DNA of 26,025 nucleotides from JAEZHK01 sp964575255. GTDB lineage: Bacteria > Bacillota > Clostridia > Christensenellales > Aristaeellaceae. Made by a program: the position numbers and the translations under genes. The notes under the pieces were generated by a model. The model did no database searches. It was not told where the DNA came from and was given only the letters and a program-made list of their open reading frames with translations. Location: positions 1-26,025 of the forward strand of contig CAZNPZ010000040.1 of assembly GCA_964575255.1 (NCBI GenBank), in the 5' to 3' direction. Shown in pieces: positions 1 to 7,171 of this stretch (position 1 is the stretch's first letter; each line of letters starts with the position of its first letter).

Positions 1-1259
1 TCCAGCAGGATGTCCATGCCCAGCTTCAGCGCGCCCAGCGCCGAATACAGGTGCGCGCGCATGAAGTTGGCCAGCGTGAACTTCGCGTCCGGCATGCGCA
101 CGAACAGCGGGCGTCCCTCGTCAAGCCCGGTCAGCGGCTCACCCGACACGTAATTGTAGGAGAGGTTGCCGCCGCAGTCTTTGTCGGCCTCCAACGCCTT
201 GAAGAACAGCTGATCCAGCACCTTGCCCAGGCTCAGCTCGACGCCCAGCCCTTTCGCGAACTCCTGGAACAGCGAGGCCCACGCGTCAATGTCGGAGGAG
301 CAGTTGTTGCAGTGTACCATCGCCACCGGCATGCCGCTGGGGGTGGTGACCATGTCGATCTCGGTGTGTAGCCTGGAGAGCGCTTTCTCCAAGACGATCA
401 TCGCGAAGATCGACGTGCCCGCGGACACGTTGCCGGTGCGCGGCGCGACGGAGTTGGTGGCCACCATGCCGGTGCCCGCGTCGCCCTCCGGCGGGCACAG
501 CGGGATGCCCGCCTCGAGCGCGCCCGACGGATCCAGCAGGAACGCGCCCTCCGGGGTGAGTTTCCCCGCGTCCTCCCCGGCGGACAGAACCTTCGGAAGG
601 ATCGCCTGCACCGTCCACGGCAGGTTCCGCTTCGCGATCAGCGCCTGGAACTTTTCCAGCATCGGCTTGTCGAAATCGCCGGTCGTGCTGTCGATGGGGA
701 ACATGCCGGACGCGTCGCCCACGCCCAGCACTTTCTCGCCGGTCAGCTTCCAGTGGACGTACCCAGCCAGCGTGGTCAGGAACGCGACCTGGGGGACGTG
801 CGGCTCGCCGTTCAGAATCGCCTGGTACAGGTGGGCGATCGACCAGCGCAGCGGGATGTTGAAGTCGAGGAGCGCCGTCAGTTCCTGAGCGGCGGGGCCG
901 GTGGTGGTGTTTCTCCAGGTGCGGAACGGCGCGAGCAGGTTCCCCGCCGCGTCAAACGCCAGGTAGCCGTGCATCATCGCGCTGACGCCGATCGCGGAAA
1001 CTTTGGTCAGCTCCGCGCCGTACTTGTCGAACACGTTCTTGCGAAGCTTTCGGAAGCAGTCCTGCATGCCCGCCCACACGTCGTCCAGGCTGTAGGTCCA
1101 CACGCCGTTTTCAAGCCGATTCTCCCAGTCGTGCCCGCCGGAGGCGACCGGTTCGTGCCGCTCGTCCACCAGAACCGCCTTGATGCGCGTGGAGCCCAGC
1201 TCAATGCCCAGTGCCGTCTGGCCGCCTTCGATCTTCCGCCGGATCTCGCCGATATCCAT
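1..1259 (-). CDS. FGGY-family carbohydrate kinase (xylulokinase-like), 3' end cut by window edge
   Basis: Partial gene, about 420 residues read from ATG at 1259 and still open at base 1. Likely role: ATP-dependent phosphorylation of a pentose or related sugar in the cytoplasm. The N-terminal phosphate-binding loop reads GIELGSTRIK (residues 18-27), matching the family pattern GIDxGTTxxK but with Glu20 where most members have Asp. GVSAMMHG lies where xylulokinases have GISGQMHG, and GNVSAGTSIFAM lies where the second domain's GTS adenosine-site motif is expected. A ribosome site GGGAG sits about 9 bases before the ATG. The gene stands alone at this end and its downstream neighbour is outside the window. 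The substrate cannot be told; xylulose, ribulose and fuculose kinases share this fold. Family assignment is firm, substrate is not. Confidence 0.85.
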   Translation of the reverse strand, partial: MDIGEIRRKIEGGQTALGIELGSTRIKAVLVDERHEPVASGGHDWENRLENGVWTYSLDDVWAGMQDCFRKLRKNVFDKYGAELTKVSAIGVSAMMHGYLAFDAAGNLLAPFRTWRNTTTGPAAQELTALLDFNIPLRWSIAHLYQAILNGEPHVPQVAFLTTLAGYVHWKLTGEKVLGVGDASGMFPIDSTTGDFDKPMLEKFQALIAKRNLPWTVQAILPKVLSAGEDAGKLTPEGAFLLDPSGALEAGIPLCPPEGDAGTGMVATNSVAPRTGNVSAGTSIFAMIVLEKALSRLHTEIDMVTTPSGMPVAMVHCNNCSSDIDAWASLFQEFAKGLGVELSLGKVLDQLFFKALEADKDCGGNLSYNYVSGEPLTGLDEGRPLFVRMPDAKFTLANFMRAHLYSALGALKLGMDILL

Positions 1260-1324
1260 AAAATCACTCCCGTATTATGATTCACGTTCGCGCCGCGCGG
1301 CATGCGCGGCTCAGCCTAACCAGT

Positions 1325-1333
1325 ATTGTACCA
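1325..1333 (-). promoter_or_regulatory. extended -10 promoter for the FGGY kinase
   Basis: Read on the minus strand, TGGTACAAT is an extended -10 (TGn plus TACAAT) about 65 bases before the kinase ATG. No good -35 is visible. A 7-bp GC hairpin (1292-1298 with 1304-1310) lies in the resulting leader. Confidence 0.4.
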
Positions 1334-1410
1334 TATTTGTATATTGAAGGCTACAGCGCGCGCGCCGGTTTTTGGCGGAAAAATCCACCCCGTCCCGGCG
1401 GCCCGAATCG

Positions 1411-1439
1411 TTGACAAACGGCCCCCGCGCCGGTATAAT
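1411..1439 (+). promoter_or_regulatory. consensus sigma-70/sigma-A promoter of the 6S-like RNA
   Basis: TTGACA (1411-1416), a 17-base spacer and TATAAT (1434-1439) are a perfect match to the vegetative consensus. Start of transcription is predicted near 1445-1447. No protein gene lies downstream on this strand, so the product is probably a stable RNA. Confidence 0.8.
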
Positions 1440-1444
1440 TTATT

Positions 1445-1640
1445 GCGTGAGCATTCCTCCTGGGGTGTGCGCCACGCAACTGCTTTTACCGACATATTCA
1501 TAAAAGGATTCCGGGTCGGCGTATGGATGTCATGCCTCCTTTTGCGTGGAAGACAGCAAGTACCCGCAGGTCTCCGCCCTGCCTGAGCGGCGGGTGAAAA
1601 AGCGGAAGCGAACGGCACTCTGGGACTATGATCACACCGG
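1445..1640 (+). ncRNA. ssrS: structured RNA, candidate 6S RNA
   Basis: About 195 nt starting just after a perfect promoter. The 5' end pairs with the 3' end: 1447-1453 with 1629-1635 (one mismatch) and 1458-1468 with 1615-1625 (11 consecutive pairs, several G-U). Further in, 1475-1477 pairs with 1608-1610, and 1482-1490 with 1593-1603. The interior holds a hairpin built on AAAAGGA/TCCTTTT and a GCAGG/CCTGC hairpin. A ~190-nt rod with a closing stem, an open middle and a small hairpin on the 3' side is the plan of 6S RNA, which binds sigma-70 holoenzyme by mimicking an open promoter. An alternative pairing (CCACGCAA, 1472-1479, with TTGCGTGG) exists. The identification rests on hand folding and size, not on a model search. 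No SRP, tmRNA or RNase P signature motifs were seen. Confidence 0.5.
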
Positions 1641-1841
1641 CAAATGAAATCCCCTCTGGGTCTTTCATTTGCGGGACGTTGAACATCCGCTTCGCATCTT
1701 TTCAACGCGTTGGGCTGCTTCGCGGGTCTGCAATTCCTGTCGGATTGCGGTCGGCCCGCTGACCGAAGGTATTGTTCGACCCACCAGTTTGCGTGAACTG
1801 GTGGGTCGAACGCGTTCCCGGCGCGCATGTCGCCGGGAACG
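1640..1841. repeat. array of perfect hairpins downstream of the 6S-like RNA and lysR-type gene
   Basis: Five inverted repeats follow each other: 1640-1649/1663-1672 (10 bp), 1730-1734/1744-1748 (5 bp), 1748-1752/1761-1765 (5 bp), 1774-1789/1796-1811 (16 bp, perfect, 6-base loop) and 1813-1823/1831-1841 (11 bp, perfect). None is followed by a clear T-run on either strand, so they are not textbook terminators. They could stabilise the 3' ends of the converging transcripts or be a REP-like or mobile-element relic. No protein gene was found in 1641-1880. Confidence 0.55.
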
Positions 1842-1882
1842 ATGGAAGCAGAACGGGAGACAAAACCCGGATGCCTGTATTT

Positions 1883-2764
1883 TTATACCATTTCGTCCGA
1901 TGCGGAGCGGTACTTCAGGTATTCCAGAAACCGCTTGACGGCGAGCGGCGCGCTGTCCTTGTCGCGGAGCGCGATGCCGATCCTCCGGAACGCGGGTTCC
2001 TCCAATTCCCTGATCAGCACGCGGTAGGGCACGCGCTTCAGAATAAGCTGCGGCAGGATGCTGATGCCCAGCCCGTTTTCCACCATCGACATGATCGCGT
2101 AGTCGTCCCAGGTGACGAATTTGATGTGCGGCGACAGCCGGTGCCGTTCGAAGATGCCCGCGATCTCGTTTTTCCCGCCCTTCTCCATCAGCATGAACGG
2201 CTCCCCCTCCAGCGCCTTCAGCGGGAAGCGGGGCAGGCTTGCCAGCGGGTGGTTTTCCGGCAGGATCGCGAGCAGCGGGTCTTCTTCGAGAAAGATCGCG
2301 TCCAGATCCGCCCGCGCGGGCAGTGTGAGGAAGCCGCAGTCCACCCGCCCCTGCACGATCCAGTTTTCAATTTCAAAGTAGTCGCCAAGCAAAAGTTCAA
2401 ACTCGATGTTCGGGTAGTCCGCCTGGAATGTCCTGATCATGTTGGGCAGCCAGTGGGTCGCGACGCTACTGAACGTGCCGACGCGGATCAGCCCGGACTT
2501 CAGGTCGTGCAGGCCGTCGACCACGTTCAGAAGCGCCCGCTGCGCCTCGCACACGCCCTGCAGGAGGGGCAGAAGCTTCTGTCCGTCGGAGGTGACGCGC
2601 ACGCCCGACCGATTCCGCTCCAGAAGCGACACGCCCCATTCTTCTTCCAGATCCTTGATCATGTGGCTGACGCCCGGCTGCGTGTAGCCCAGGAGCTGCG
2701 CCGCCCTGGTGAAGCTGCCGTACTCGACCGCCTTCAAGAACGCCTCGTACTTTGCGATGCTCAC
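1883..2764 (-). CDS. LysR-family transcriptional regulator
   Basis: 293 aa, GTG start at 2764 with GGGAGG six to seven bases upstream. Residues 1-60 form the LysR winged helix-turn-helix (SFTRAAQLLGYTQPGVSHMI is the recognition region), followed by a linker helix and a periplasmic-binding-like effector domain (residues ~90-290). Length is normal for the family. It is divergent from the EamA transporter gene, 129 bases away, the usual arrangement in which the LysR protein controls the neighbour and itself. A T-N11-A dyad lies between them. The effector is unknown. The call is firm at family level. Confidence 0.93.
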   Translation of the reverse strand: MSIAKYEAFLKAVEYGSFTRAAQLLGYTQPGVSHMIKDLEEEWGVSLLERNRSGVRVTSDGQKLLPLLQGVCEAQRALLNVVDGLHDLKSGLIRVGTFSSVATHWLPNMIRTFQADYPNIEFELLLGDYFEIENWIVQGRVDCGFLTLPARADLDAIFLEEDPLLAILPENHPLASLPRFPLKALEGEPFMLMEKGGKNEIAGIFERHRLSPHIKFVTWDDYAIMSMVENGLGISILPQLILKRVPYRVLIRELEEPAFRRIGIALRDKDSAPLAVKRFLEYLKYRSASDEMV

Positions 2765-2809
2765 GCGCGCGCCCTCCCATAGGAATTTTCATCCATAAGA
2801 TTCCAAAGA

Positions 2810-2824
2810 ATTCGTTTTCTGAAT
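2810..2824. promoter_or_regulatory. candidate LysR box (T-N11-A dyad)
   Basis: ATTC-N7-GAAT contains the T-N11-A pattern typical of LysR-type operators. It lies in the divergent spacer, upstream of the extended -10 TGATATACT (2836-2844) that probably serves the EamA gene and overlapping its weak -35 position. Placement fits direct control of the exporter. Confidence 0.45.
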
Positions 2825-2835
2825 CGGTCATTTCA

Positions 2836-2844
2836 TGATATACT
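2836..2844 (+). promoter_or_regulatory. extended -10 for the EamA gene
   Basis: TGA-TATACT is an extended -10 about 50 bases before the ATG. The -35 region (2816-2821) is poor, as expected for an activator-dependent promoter. Confidence 0.45.
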
Positions 2845-2893
2845 TTCCGAAAGGGAAAATCAACCGGCTGCGGGCGGCGGAAAGCGGGAAACC

Positions 2894-3784
2894 ATGAAGG
2901 CCAGGGCAAGAATTGTCGCCTCGGCGGTCATCTGGGGCAGCATGGGGCTGGTGGTGCGTCCGATCGCGCTCTCGTCCGGCGCGATCGCGCTGATACGGGG
3001 TTTGCTGGGCGCGCTGTTCCTTTTTGGGCTGATCGCGCTGGGCAGGCGGCGCGTAGACTTCGGTTCGATCCGAAAAAATGCGTGGCTTCTGATCCTGTCC
3101 GGCGCGCTGCTCGGCGCGAACTGGATTTTCCTGTTCGAGGCCTACCGTCACACGACGATCGCGCTGGCGACGCTCAGCTACTACCTCGCGCCGGTGATCC
3201 TGACGGCCGCGTCGCCGCTCGTGATCCGGGAGCGGCTGAACGCGCGGAAGGTTCTGTGCGTTTTCGCGGCGCTCGCCGGCATGGCGCTCATTTCCGGCAT
3301 CGGCGGCCTCTCCGCTCCGGGCGGGAACCTTTCGGGCATCCTTTTGGGGCTGTGTGCGGCGGTCTGCTACGCGTCGCTGACGATGGTCAACAAGTTTGTG
3401 AAGGGCGTCGCGCCGCTGGAATCGACGCTGATCCAGCTGATCGTCTCGTCGACCGCGCTCGCGCCCTACCTGATGGCGACGGGCGGGTTTGATGTTTCCG
3501 GTATTGGCCTCAAGGATGTCCTGCTCCTGATCGTACTGGGCGTCGCGCACACGGGGCTGGCGTTCTGGTGGTATTTCGCGTCGGTTCGGGAACTCCCGGC
3601 GCAGACCGTGGCGGCGCTCACCTACATCGACCCCGCCACGGCGATCCTCCTGTCCACGCTGCTGTTGGGCGAGGCGATGCGCGTGCCCCAGATGGTCGGC
3701 GCGGCGCTGATCCTGGGCGCGGCGCTGACGGCGGAGCTTCCGTCCCGCCGCGCCGCCGCGATCCCTCCGAAAGAAACCAGTTGA
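2894..3784 (+). CDS. EamA/DMT-superfamily transporter
   Basis: 296 aa, almost entirely hydrophobic, with ten predicted membrane segments in two EamA repeats (about residues 5-135 and 148-283). Family members export amino acids and other metabolites across the cytoplasmic membrane. AVIWGSMG near the N-terminus and the second-repeat stretch DPATAILLSTLLLGE are characteristic. Loops carry Arg/Lys on the cytoplasmic side, and the tail after residue 283 is polar. It is divergent from the LysR gene, its likely regulator. The ribosome site is weak (GGAAAGCGGG). A short GC hairpin (about 3792-3811) follows the stop but lacks a T-run. Substrate is unknown. Confidence 0.9.
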   Translation: MKARARIVASAVIWGSMGLVVRPIALSSGAIALIRGLLGALFLFGLIALGRRRVDFGSIRKNAWLLILSGALLGANWIFLFEAYRHTTIALATLSYYLAPVILTAASPLVIRERLNARKVLCVFAALAGMALISGIGGLSAPGGNLSGILLGLCAAVCYASLTMVNKFVKGVAPLESTLIQLIVSSTALAPYLMATGGFDVSGIGLKDVLLLIVLGVAHTGLAFWWYFASVRELPAQTVAALTYIDPATAILLSTLLLGEAMRVPQMVGAALILGAALTAELPSRRAAAIPPKETS

Positions 3785-3847
3785 TGGCAGCCCTGCGCGC
3801 GCGTATGCGCAGATTTGCGCCAACATTGTAAAAAGAACAGCCATTGT

Positions 3848-3876
3848 TTGACAGCCGGACGATCCGTGACTATAAT
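3848..3876 (+). promoter_or_regulatory. consensus promoter of the Ig-like/CapA gene
   Basis: TTGACA (3848-3853), 17-base spacer, TATAAT (3871-3876): a perfect vegetative promoter. The leader to the ATG at 3914 is about 30 bases, with GGAG at 3903-3906. Confidence 0.85.
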
Positions 3877-3913
3877 GAATGTTAAGGAAGATAAAACCAT
3901 TTGGAGTCACGGT

Positions 3914-5950
3914 ATGAGAAGATGGCTGACCCTGTTCAGCGCGGCGGCGCTCGCGCTGTTTTTGTTGTCCGGCGTCGCGTACGCGGCGGTGGACAGCATC
4001 TCGCTGCCCGAAGGCGTGAACAGCGTGGACGTGGGCGAGACTCTGACGCTGGACGCGACGGTGCTGCCCGCGGATTCGGGCGCCACCGTCACATGGACGA
4101 GCAGCCGTCCCCAGTACGCGACCGTCAAGGCGCTGGACGCAGATACCTGCGTCATCACCGGCAAGGCGATGGGCCGCACGATCATCACCGCGAAAGTGAG
4201 CGGCAAGGCAATCTCCCGGATGTTCTACGTCCGGAAACCCATGGCCTCCTCGATCAAGCTCAATACGCGCGCGAAGACGCTGAACCCCAGCGGAACCTAT
4301 TCCACCTATCAGCTGCGCGCTACGACGACGCCCACGTACCACTCGGATTCCGTGGTCTGGGCATCAAGCGACGATTCTGTCGCCACCGTGTCGGACACGG
4401 GGCTTGTGACCGCCGTTTCGGACGGCAGCGAGACGAAGACCTGTACGATCACCGCGACGCTTCAGAAGGCTCAGAAATCCGCCGCCTGTGTGGTGACGGT
4501 TCAGAAGATCCCGGAAAAGTACGTGCGCCTGTCCACCAGCGCGGTGGTTCCGCTGGGCGCGTCGAGGCCGCTGAAGGCTACGGTGTACCCCACCGAGGCG
4601 TTTGACCCAACGGTCACATGGTCGGTGGTCAAGAACCCGGAGGTCGTCGAGATCAAGGACAATGGGAACGGTACGGTTACGCTTACCGGCAGGCTGAAGG
4701 GCACGGCGATCATTCAGGCCAACACCGTGAACGGCCGCTCCGCTCGCTGCACCGTCTCGGTCAAAACCGTGCGCTACGCCAGCTTCTCCGTCTCGCCCTC
4801 CAGCAAGACCATCGAAAAAGGCACCAGCTACGCGCTGAAGACCAAAATCTCGCCCGCCTACGTGTCCTACCCGGACATTTCGGTCACCACCAGCGATGCT
4901 TCCGTCGCGACCGTCGCCGAGGCGGACGGCGTGTGGAGCGTGACTGGCGTCGGGCGCGGCTACGCCAGCATCCACGTTTCCGCCGACAACGGCCGCGTGA
5001 AAAGAACCCTCAGCGTCCGCGTACTGGATTACGAGAAACCGGTCACGGTGTCCCTGTCCGCCATCGGCGACGTGATGCTGGGCGGCGATCCGCGGAAATC
5101 CTCCTACAGCCGGTTTGAAAAGCTCTGGGCTAAAAAAGGCGCAGGCTACTTCTTCAGCGAGATCAAGAGCGCCCTTAATAAGGACATTGCGGTCGCAAAT
5201 TTGGAAATCCCTCTGATCAACACCAATCGCGTCGTGAACAGCAGCCGAAGCTATGTGTTCAGGGGTAAGACCGCCTACGCCGCGGCGCTGGCGGCCGGTG
5301 GCATTAACGCGGTGGACTTGGACAACAACCACATCATGGATTACGGCTCCACAGGGTATACGAGCACCAAAAATGCTGTCAGTGCGCAGCATATCGTTCC
5401 CTTTGGTCTGGGAAGCTATAAGTACATCATAAAGAACGGTGTAAAGGTAGGCTTCGCTGGTTTTCGCCCTGAAAACATCTCGATCACAAAGCTGAAGTCC
5501 ACCGTTGGATCGCTGAAACGGAAGTGCGACGTCCTGGTCGTCTCTTTCCACTGGGGATCAGACTTCCGTTACAGTATATCCGCTCAGCAGATCGCTTATG
5601 GGCATGCATCGGTCCAGGCGGGCGCGGATCTGGTGCTTGGTCATCACTCCCATGTGGTCAGTGGCATTGAGGTGTATAGGGACAGTTACATTGTTTATGG
5701 TTTAGGCACAATAGTCTCTACGGTAGAGCGTCCCAAGGACATCGACTGCTTGATCTATCAACATACGTTCTCTGTGTTAGGCACTAAGGTTTCGGGGTCT
5801 GGCAGACTCGTGCCTGCTCTGATGACCAGAGCAGGTGAGCACGAGGAAAACGACGCTCAACCGGTTTTGGCGACGGGAAGTGCAAAAGAAAGAATCATTG
5901 AGAAAATCAAAAAGTACTCGCCAAACAAGAATCTATCCCTCTTTGACTGA
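3914..5950 (+). CDS. secreted protein: bacterial Ig-like (Big_2) repeats plus CapA/PGA-type metallophosphatase-like domain
   Basis: 678 aa from ATG at 3914, chosen because it follows GGAG by seven bases and opens a classic signal peptide (MRRW, hydrophobic core, AYA cleavage near residue 24). Residues ~27-375 carry about four Big_2-like repeats with the recurring pattern 'V.W.SS....ATV...G.VT' seen in surface proteins. From residue ~380 comes a CapA/PgsA-like domain: AIGDVMLGG (383-391), DNNHIMDYG (470-478) and GHHSH (576-580) are its expected metal-site motifs. CapA homologues take part in poly-gamma-glutamate or capsule handling, but many CapA-fold proteins are uncharacterised, so the reaction is not claimed. 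No LPXTG or C-terminal anchor is visible. The last ~570 bases are noticeably less GC-rich than the rest. It is a single-gene unit with its own promoter and terminator. Confidence 0.88.
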   Translation: MRRWLTLFSAAALALFLLSGVAYAAVDSISLPEGVNSVDVGETLTLDATVLPADSGATVTWTSSRPQYATVKALDADTCVITGKAMGRTIITAKVSGKAISRMFYVRKPMASSIKLNTRAKTLNPSGTYSTYQLRATTTPTYHSDSVVWASSDDSVATVSDTGLVTAVSDGSETKTCTITATLQKAQKSAACVVTVQKIPEKYVRLSTSAVVPLGASRPLKATVYPTEAFDPTVTWSVVKNPEVVEIKDNGNGTVTLTGRLKGTAIIQANTVNGRSARCTVSVKTVRYASFSVSPSSKTIEKGTSYALKTKISPAYVSYPDISVTTSDASVATVAEADGVWSVTGVGRGYASIHVSADNGRVKRTLSVRVLDYEKPVTVSLSAIGDVMLGGDPRKSSYSRFEKLWAKKGAGYFFSEIKSALNKDIAVANLEIPLINTNRVVNSSRSYVFRGKTAYAAALAAGGINAVDLDNNHIMDYGSTGYTSTKNAVSAQHIVPFGLGSYKYIIKNGVKVGFAGFRPENISITKLKSTVGSLKRKCDVLVVSFHWGSDFRYSISAQQIAYGHASVQAGADLVLGHHSHVVSGIEVYRDSYIVYGLGTIVSTVERPKDIDCLIYQHTFSVLGTKVSGSGRLVPALMTRAGEHEENDAQPVLATGSAKERIIEKIKKYSPNKNLSLFD

Positions 5951-5955
5951 TAACG

Positions 5956-5983
5956 CGCGGCCCATGGAATGGGCCGCGTTTTT
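5956..5983 (+). terminator. intrinsic terminator of the Ig-like/CapA gene
   Basis: Perfect 9-bp stem (5956-5964 with 5970-5978), 5-base loop and five T, starting 6 bases after the stop codon. Confidence 0.9.
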
Positions 5984-5994
5984 CGTCCGCCCGC

Positions 5995-6023
5995 TTGCAT
6001 CCCGTGGCAAAAAGTTGTATAGT
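5995..6023 (+). promoter_or_regulatory. promoter of the PfkB-family kinase gene
   Basis: TTGCAT (5995-6000), 17-base spacer, TATAGT (6018-6023), placed immediately after the preceding terminator. A CGCCCC/GGGGCG hairpin (about 6038-6055) lies in the leader before the TTG start. Confidence 0.7.
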
Positions 6024-6078
6024 GAACCGAGTGAGTAACGCCCCTTGCCGGGGCGGGTCGGGTTGGGAGTGCGTACTT

Positions 6079-7095
6079 TTGAGAAACGGGGTCGCCGTCG
6101 CGGGCAACATCATTCTGGATGTTTTAAAGGATCTGGACAGCTTTCCGGTACGGCATCAATTGGTCAAGGTGCTGGAGAAACGGTTTTCACTGGGCGGAGC
6201 GGTATCCAATGTGGCGCGTGACCTGGCGCGCCTTGATCCGAACCTGCCGGTGGACGCGGTGGGTGCGATCGGGCTGGACGGCGAGGGCGACCTGATCGTA
6301 AAAGAGCTGTCCGCCTACAAAAACATCAGCCTTGAACATGTGAAGCGCGAGGGGCAGACCTCGTTTACCGACGTTCTGAACGAGCCGGAGACCCGCGCGC
6401 GCACGTTCCTGGTGTTCGGCGGCGCGGGGGATACATTTGATGTTGACGATGTTCCGCTGGACAGCCTGAACTGCAAGATCCTGCACGCGGGCTATATCCT
6501 TCTTTTGGCGGCGCTGGACGCGCCCGACCCGGAGTACGGCACCCGCATGGCGCGGCTTCTGCACGACGCGCAGAAAAAGGGCATCCTGACCAGCGTGGAC
6601 GTGGTCAGCGAGGTGGGCGACCGCTATAAGAAGATCGTGCCGCCGGCGCTTCGGTATACCGACTACTTCATCGTCAACGAGATCGAGGCGGGCAAGACCG
6701 TCGGCGTCAACCTGCGCGGTGAAAACGACGAACTGCTGATCGACCGCATTCCAGAGGTTTTAATGAAGCTCAAGGCGCTGGGCGTCCGGCGCTGGGCGGT
6801 CATCCACGCGCCGGAAGGCGGTTTTGGCATCGACGAGGCAGGGAATTACGTCGAAGTCCCAAGCCTCCTTCTGCCCAAGGGGTTCATCGTGGGCACGGTG
6901 GGCGCGGGCGACGCGTTCTGTGCGGGTGCGCTGCTGGGCGCGCACAACGGGGAGACGCTCCGTCAGGCGATCGAGGACGGCATCGCCGCCGCCGCGTGCT
7001 CGCTCAGCGCCGCGGGCGCGTCGGAGGGCGTGGTTCCGCTCGCGGAGGCGCGCGCGCTGGCCGCGACGCTGCCGCGTCAGACGCTGAGAAGCTGA
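6079..7095 (+). CDS. PfkB-family carbohydrate/nucleoside kinase
   Basis: 338 aa. The start is taken as TTG at 6079, nine bases after GGGAG; an in-frame ATG farther upstream (5995) sits inside the promoter and cannot be used. This cytoplasmic ribokinase-fold enzyme transfers phosphate from ATP to a sugar or nucleoside. Near the N-terminus, GNIILDVLKDLD and the GGAVSNVARDLARL stretch form the substrate-binding region. The C-terminal signature TVGAGDAFCAGALLG includes the catalytic Asp278 of GAGD (275-278). Family length is 300-350. It is flanked by terminators on both sides, so it is probably monocistronic. Substrate is uncertain; fructose, ribose, 2-keto-3-deoxygluconate or a nucleoside are all possible. 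Confidence 0.88.
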   Translation: MRNGVAVAGNIILDVLKDLDSFPVRHQLVKVLEKRFSLGGAVSNVARDLARLDPNLPVDAVGAIGLDGEGDLIVKELSAYKNISLEHVKREGQTSFTDVLNEPETRARTFLVFGGAGDTFDVDDVPLDSLNCKILHAGYILLLAALDAPDPEYGTRMARLLHDAQKKGILTSVDVVSEVGDRYKKIVPPALRYTDYFIVNEIEAGKTVGVNLRGENDELLIDRIPEVLMKLKALGVRRWAVIHAPEGGFGIDEAGNYVEVPSLLLPKGFIVGTVGAGDAFCAGALLGAHNGETLRQAIEDGIAAAACSLSAAGASEGVVPLAEARALAATLPRQTLRS

Positions 7096-7125
7096 CTGAG
7101 AAAGATTGCCTGATCGACGAAAAAT

Positions 7126-7147
7126 GCCCGCTTGCGCGGGCTTTTTT
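7126..7147 (+). terminator. intrinsic terminator after the PfkB-family gene
   Basis: GCCCGC (7126-7131), loop TTGC, GCGGGC (7136-7141) and six T. It lies between the kinase stop and the addA ribosome site, so addA needs its own promoter or read-through. Confidence 0.88.
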
Positions 7148-7171
7148 CAAAGAGAGGACGGGGGAGTACCA

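Noticed and set aside
1316..1828. 170-codon minus-strand frame over the hairpin array and 6S-like RNA
   Set aside because: No ribosome site, no domain, and it crosses perfect palindromes; better explained as non-coding.
1772..2782. 336-codon plus-strand frame antisense to the LysR gene
   Set aside because: Shadow frame; LysR on the other strand has clear domain motifs and a ribosome site.
2828..4342. 504-codon frame on the minus strand across the EamA and CapA genes
   Set aside because: It spans two well-supported genes and the consensus promoter between them; composition is Arg/Gln/Asp-rich noise.
6038..6056. Hairpin before the PfkB-family kinase as a riboswitch
   Set aside because: Only one short GC stem; no conserved riboswitch motif, and the leader (~55 bases) is too short.
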